From assembly GCF_029168945.1 (NCBI RefSeq), contig NC_083602.1, positions 70,142,600-70,206,599 on the forward strand: DNA of 64,000 nucleotides, read 5' to 3'. The notes under the pieces were generated by a model. That model saw only the letters and a program-made list of their open reading frames with translations, had not been told where the DNA came from and did no database searches. The DNA is from Cannabis sativa. Taxonomy: Eukaryota > Streptophyta > Magnoliopsida > Rosales > Cannabaceae. Position 1 is the first letter of the stretch. Every line of letters begins with the position of its first letter. Below, in pieces: positions 59,450 to 64,000 of this stretch. A program made the translations under genes and the position numbers.

Positions 59450-59458
59450 GGGGGTAAA
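59450..59458 (+). promoter_or_regulatory. polypurine tract of element F
   Basis: GGGGGTAAA directly before the 3' LTR, as in A. Confidence 0.85.
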
Positions 59459-60609
59459 TGTTGCCCCTAATTTCGCCCAATATACGTGGACCAACCGGAC
59501 AGGGACACGTGGATCAGATAATTCATAAATATTTGCTAAGTCTTTGTATGCCACAAGGAAACATCCTGGACATAGGTCCCGGAGGAGGCACCCGGAGTTC
59601 AAGGTGCTCCCGGAGGCTCACGTGGCACTAAAGCATCTCCATGAGGTGTCAGGCTTCTCCTGAGCAATCAAGTCGCATTAAATGCTGCGTGGGAGGAAGC
59701 GTGTTGGGACTGCAACACGCAATAAAGTCTGACGGCACAACCTCCAACCAGCAGCGCCATAGTAATGATCATTTAAGTCTAGCGACGGCTACACTGTGAA
59801 GAGTCACATCAATCACAAGGCAAAAAGGACATTCCTCATAAAACCTAGGGATTTGACCATGCATTACTCATGGTATATTCATTGGGAATACCCAACTTTA
59901 TGGATACTTACAGATACACTTGTAAGAACAATTCTAGGGATTACCCCACCAAAACACTATAAATACCCCCTCAAAGCTCATTAAATGGGATCGAGAATCT
60001 TGGGCTGCATATGAGCAAGAAGAGTAAATACTCACCAAGAACATTCTCTGTATTTATAAGGGTGACATCCTCCCAAGTATAAATTCTGTATTAAATACAT
60101 CCATAAATAACAAAGACTCGTGGACTAAGGCTCATTAACGCCCCAACCACGTAAAAATCCTTCTCTCACTTTCTTACAGTTCAATAGTAGGGTAAATACC
60201 ATTTTGGCCCCTCTGTTTTATAAAAGTTACTAATTGGACCCTGTGTTTTGTTAAATGACAAAATGGACCCTGTATTTTTTAAAATAGTACAAATAGGACC
60301 CTGAATTGATTTTTTGTCAAAATAAAGTTTAATTATAATCCGATCTAAAAGTATTATGACAAAACTGATTACATTTTTTTGTATCTGTTCGTATTAAGCA
60401 TTGTCTTCAAGTTGGTTGTATTAAAAAAAAGTTGTTAAAAATTAAGCTCAGGGTCCTATTTTTACTATTTTAGAAAATATATGGTCCATTTTGTCATTTA
60501 ACAAAACACAAGGTCCAATCTGTAACTTTTGCAAAACACGGGGTCTAAAATGGTATTTACCCTCAATAGTATAATCATATTTTTTAGTTGCCGAAAACCT
60601 CGGTCAACA
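59459..60609 (+). repeat. 3' LTR of element F, carrying a MITE
   Basis: 1151 bp, of which 382 bp are the MITE plus its duplicated target. TATAAATA is at 59958-59965. It has an 11-bp deletion near 59840 relative to the 5' LTR. Confidence 0.95.
60190..60562. mobile_element. Mutator-like MITE (373 bp) in the 3' LTR of F
   Basis: Terminal inverted repeats of about 115 bp begin GGGTAAATACCATTTT on both strands. The 9-bp target duplication TCAATAGTA is at 60181-60189 and 60563-60571. The 5' LTR of F gives the empty site (TTCAATAGTATAATC). It has no coding capacity. Nine-base duplication and long arms point to a Mutator-type transposase acting in trans. Confidence 0.92.
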
Positions 60610-60614
60610 TATCT
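60610..60614. repeat. target site duplication TATCT of element F (right)
   Basis: It matches 47920-47924. Confidence 0.95.
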
Positions 60615-61181
60615 TATTTGACTAAGTATCTTTTCCACAAAATTTCAAAAAATATCTAGTTTAAGTTGTATTAGAAAAAATCTAGAACTTAAATATTTTA
60701 AAATTTAAATTTAACTAAATATCAAAAATTAAGTTGTAACCACTTAATTTGAAAATATTCCATTTTAAGTTAATATTTGAAAAAATATCAACTTAAAAAA
60801 TATCTAAAGAATCTTAATAACCAATTCCTAAAACTCCTCAACTTAATTTTGAAATTTGAAATTCAAAAGATATTCAGATTTAAGCTGATTTTCAACTTAA
60901 ATAGGAATATTTAATGAAAAATTCAAATTAAGCTTCAGAAAGAATCTAGTTGGTTATAATTCTATATTTAATTAAATACAAGAAAATACATATAGTTTAC
61001 CTAACTTAGAATAAAATTCTTTAAACTATGGTTTTCTTAATAAATGAAATTAATTATGTTGCTAATCAATTTTATTAGGTTAAACTAATTTAATTAACCT
61101 AGTACAGTTATCCAAATCAGGCAAATGGGCCTTCACAATTGGGGTAGTTCATGTGAGGGGGTGCTGGGTTCAGTATGTCGT
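60615..61181 (-). other. leader of element D between F and solo LTR G
   Basis: AT-rich, non-coding. GGCCTTCACAATTGGGGTAGTTC near 61128 matches the leader of B (about 26190-26215, reversed). It ends with the GTCGT duplication at 61177-61181. Confidence 0.75.
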
Positions 61182-63080
61182 TGTTGGGTTTTATGCCCTA
61201 AATAAAACTCATTTCAATATAATCAGATTCACTTATTAATATAGATCAGAAATAACATTGAATGTTGCATGGTTCACATGATTTATTTCATGATTATATG
61301 TACATAATGTATGAATTCATCTGAAACCCTTTTCACATACTGGATCCTGTTTATTGTGCCGTCAACACATTGGAAAGTAAACATGACTATGTGAATAAAG
61401 TTTCCTAGATTTATCAGACATAGGGTTTTACTGATATGATAATCTACAACAAGAGTTTACTTGCATTTGGAGAAATGCTATGTTCTTTCCAGAGCATTGG
61501 TTAAAGTAAAGCTCAGGTTGGATGCATGGAGTACGCATCGGAAGGGACCGATATTGAACTTTGACTTAGATTTATTAAACTTACCGTAATATCTATTCAA
61601 GTCAATATCGCGTAGTTGATCCTAGATCAAATGATCTTAATCCTGATATGATTAAGCTCAATCTCGAGAGGCTATTCGTGTTCTTTGATTTGTTAGTTAA
61701 GCCTACTTTTAGGTCAGGGTGATACGTAAATTTTGGGAACACGGTAGTGCAATTGAGTGGGAGCGCTAACATAAACATGGAATCTATAGCTTCTATCTGG
61801 CGAATAGTAAGCAAAGGATGATCTCCTTCGAGCATGACCAATCGAACATAAATGGTGGAGTACTCATTTCACATAAGCTGAAATATCATTTATACGGGGT
61901 CAAGTGTTTTAAGGAATAAATACATTGTAGGGTGTAACGGTAATTTAATCCCTTTACATTGTAGATCATTCATATAGAGGATCAGTGATCAAATTAGGAT
62001 TATAACAATGGATAACTAATGATGTGTCTATATGGTGGAACATATAGAGCATTCTATATACTGAGAGTGCAATTCTAAGTTCTATGCGTGGATTCAACGA
62101 AGAATTAATAAGTTAGTGAATTTTAGTAATAAATTCTTGATCTACTTGTTGGAAGCTCGGTTATATAGACCCATGGTCCCCGCACTAGTTGAGATAATAT
62201 TGCTTGTAAGACTCATATAATTAGTTTTGATTAATCAATTATAATTCTAAAATTAGACTATGTCTATTTGTGAATTTTTCACTAAGTAAGGGCGAAATTG
62301 TAAAGAAAGAGTTTATAAGGGCATATTTGTTAATTATGATACTTTGTATGGTTCAATTAATAAATATAATAAATGTCAATATTATTTAATAATTATTTAT
62401 AGTTATTAAATAGTTAGAATTGGCATTTAAATGGTTGAATTAGAAAATTGGCATTTTTGAGAAAATCAGATGGAGAAAAGATAAAACTGCAAAATTGCAA
62501 AAAGTGAGGCCCAAGTCCACCTTGCATGGCCGGCCACTTTTGTAGGGTTTTTCCCTCTGATATTTTCATTATTTTAACGCCAAATAATTCAAACCTAACC
62601 CTAGTGGAATGCTATAAATAGATAGTGAAGGCTTCAGGAAAATAACACTTTTCTTCTGACACTTTCTGAATCAGAAAAACCTGAGCCTTCTCTCTCCCTA
62701 TCTTTAGCTGCCACTTCCCTCTTCTTTTCTTCTTCAATATTTCGAAAATCTTTAGTGTATGAGTAGTGCCCACACACAGCAATTGATACCTCAATCATAG
62801 TGAGGAAGATCGTGAAGAAAGACTTTCAGCAAGAAGGAGGTTTCAGCATCAAAGATTCAGAGAAAGAGATCCAGGTTCAGATATTGATAATGCTCTGCTA
62901 CAGAAAGGAGTCAAGGGCTAGATATCTGAACGGAAGGAGTCATTATATTCCGCTGCACCCAATGTAAGGTTTCCTAAACTTTATATGTGTTTATTTCATC
63001 GTTTTAGAAAGTTCATATTTAGGGTGTTAATCAACATACTTGTGAGTAGATCTAAGATCCTGGTAAAATAATTTCCGACA
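61182..63080 (+). mobile_element. solo LTR G of the B/D copia family
   Basis: 1899 bp, TGTTGGGTTTTATGCC...ATTTCCGACA, flanked by GTCGT (61177-61181 and 63081-63085). TATAAATA is at 62613-62620. B preserves the empty site GTGGGTACGACATACTG near 26160. The 3' terminus reads CGACA instead of CAACA, a point change. Confidence 0.93.
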
Positions 63081-63149
63081 GTCGTACCCACTACTATGGC
63101 TCCCAACTCTCACATAAGGCCCAAAAGAGAAGAATTTAACCTTAAAATG

Positions 63150-63410
63150 GAGGAAATTACACTCTATACCCTTTTTATATTATCCTCTTTTATTTTTACC
63201 CTCTTTTTTAAAGTCTATCATTTTTACCTCTTTTTTTAAACATTGTACCAATTTTGCCCCTGTCACTTCAAGATACTCTCCATGTGACTCTCTTATGTCA
63301 GGGTATTTTGGGTACAATACATATAAAAAGAGGTATGTTTCAAATAAATATAAAATTAGAGGCAAATTTGGTTAATTAATTAATAAAAGAGGCATTTTTC
63401 AACTTACCCC
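63150..63410. mobile_element. small non-autonomous insertion with 9-bp duplication
   Basis: Flanked by CTTAAAATG at 63141-63149 and 63411-63419. The corresponding leader of B (about 26100-26130) has no such segment. Repeated TACCCTCTTTTT-like words occur and the inverted ends are poor (GAGGAAATTACAC versus GGGGTAAGTTGAA). A Mutator-like MITE is possible; family uncertain. Confidence 0.6.
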
Positions 63411-63419
63411 CTTAAAATG

Positions 63420-64000
63420 AACAACCGTTATTAATTGAATAGGCCCAAAAACTAAATGGGCCTAAATAAAATCTATCAAAAACTATGACATTTTATTTAG
63501 CAACAACAACCTATATGTATCTATAACAAAATTAAACATATAGGCTCACACATGCACACAATTTGGATGGATCCTATCATGTTGCTAGGTCATACATAGA
63601 TGAAAGAAGATTGTAAAAATTACCTGTTTACAAATTATTTACTTGACCAATGGAACCATGAGTTAAAATCAGATCATTGGATCTGTCAACAAGTTAACCA
63701 TGGCTATTTGCAATCAAGCAATAATAGGTTTTATAAAACTTACAAACAAGCTAAAACACATACTCCTGCAACAAGGTTAGCTGGATAGTTGGATGTAGGA
63801 TTTATTTAATTTTAAATAATTAAAATTCGAAAAAAAATTAAAAAAGAAATATTTATTTTCGAAAAAAAATAATAAAATATATATATTTTCGAAATTAATA
63901 AAATAATATTTAAAATTAGACCTAAAATTTTGAAAAATTAGGTTTCAACTAACCTAAATATCATTTCAAAATTTGCTAACTACTTTAAAAAATTTAATGT
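63420..64000 (-). other. leader of element D to the window end
   Basis: Non-coding. It aligns reversed with B from about 26090 down to about 25700 (AATAGGCCCAAAAACTAAATGGGCC, TAGGCTCACACA). The 5' LTR is outside the window. Confidence 0.65.

Larger units (their letters stand above)
47925..60609 (+). mobile_element. element F, young Tat-type Ty3/gypsy retrotransposon with near-open gag-pol
   Basis: 12,685 bp, same family and layout as A. The LTRs are 781 bp and 1151 bp; the latter is enlarged by a MITE. By eye the shared LTR sequence differs by six substitutions, an 11-bp and a 1-bp deletion. The frame is open from 49018 to 54765, with one stop just upstream in gag. The antisense gene has two stops. 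Confidence 0.95.
40723..64000 (-). mobile_element. element D, Ty1/copia retrotransposon of the B family, minus strand, host to several insertions
   Basis: Read on the minus strand: a leader from the window end to about 46000, a pol relic, polypurine tract, then a 3' LTR (43817 down to 40723) missing about its last 750 bp. The 5' LTR lies beyond 64000. It aligns with B throughout. Solo LTR C, gypsy F, solo LTR G and a small element at 63150 are inserted. B or sister LTRs preserve empty sites for C, F and G. Confidence 0.88.

Overview
The window is plant nuclear DNA made almost entirely of nested LTR retrotransposons. I found no host gene, tRNA, rRNA or organelle sequence. The AT-rich background, the Tat-type Ty3/gypsy elements with no chromodomain, the copia LTRs of about 1.8-1.9 kb and the GT-AG introns all fit a dicot heterochromatic region. 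I cannot name the species.

Layout. Positions 1-1729 are the 3' part of a gypsy-type LTR. From 1730 runs a heavily decayed Tat-like element, H (+ strand), with gag, protease, RT, RNase H and integrase relics and a decayed antisense gene. H is split by copia element B (10119-32400, + strand, target duplication TTTCA). The 5' LTR of B is itself split by young Tat-type element A (10403-22942, + strand, duplication GGTAT). The end of H, with a probable LTR end, resumes at 32596-33552. An AT-rich stretch follows. It holds a long-TIR DNA transposon (33873-35373), a short copia LTR (37512-37750) and a Tat-like relic E lying in minus orientation (37846-40722). From 40723 to the window end lies copia element D (minus strand, same family as B), a host for other insertions: solo LTR C (41273-43213, ATGTT), the 12.7 kb Tat element F (47925-60609, TATCT; its 3' LTR carries a Mutator-like MITE with the 9-bp duplication TCAATAGTA), solo LTR G (61182-63080, GTCGT) and a small insertion at 63150-63410.

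A and F belong to one family. Each has LTRs of about 780 bp, one gag-pol reading frame (gag, CHHC knuckle, protease, RT, a degenerate RNase H, a second archaeal-type RNase H, and integrase with a GPY module) and, downstream of pol on the opposite strand, a second gene. That second gene is the most interesting item. It has its own TATA box, an intron in the 5' UTR, three coding exons and, in A, an unbroken spliced frame of 992 codons. The protein has a PF04195-like region, an acidic middle with an NLS-like cluster, and a long coiled coil. Because the gene is antisense to the genomic RNA, its introns cannot be spliced out of the transposition intermediate. Relics of the same arrangement occur in E and H.

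The two elements have decayed in complementary ways. A has a frameshift and a stop in gag-pol but an open antisense gene. F has one stop near the start of gag, two probable inactivating substitutions in pol, and two stops in the antisense gene. All four stops are C-to-T changes in CAG or CAA codons.
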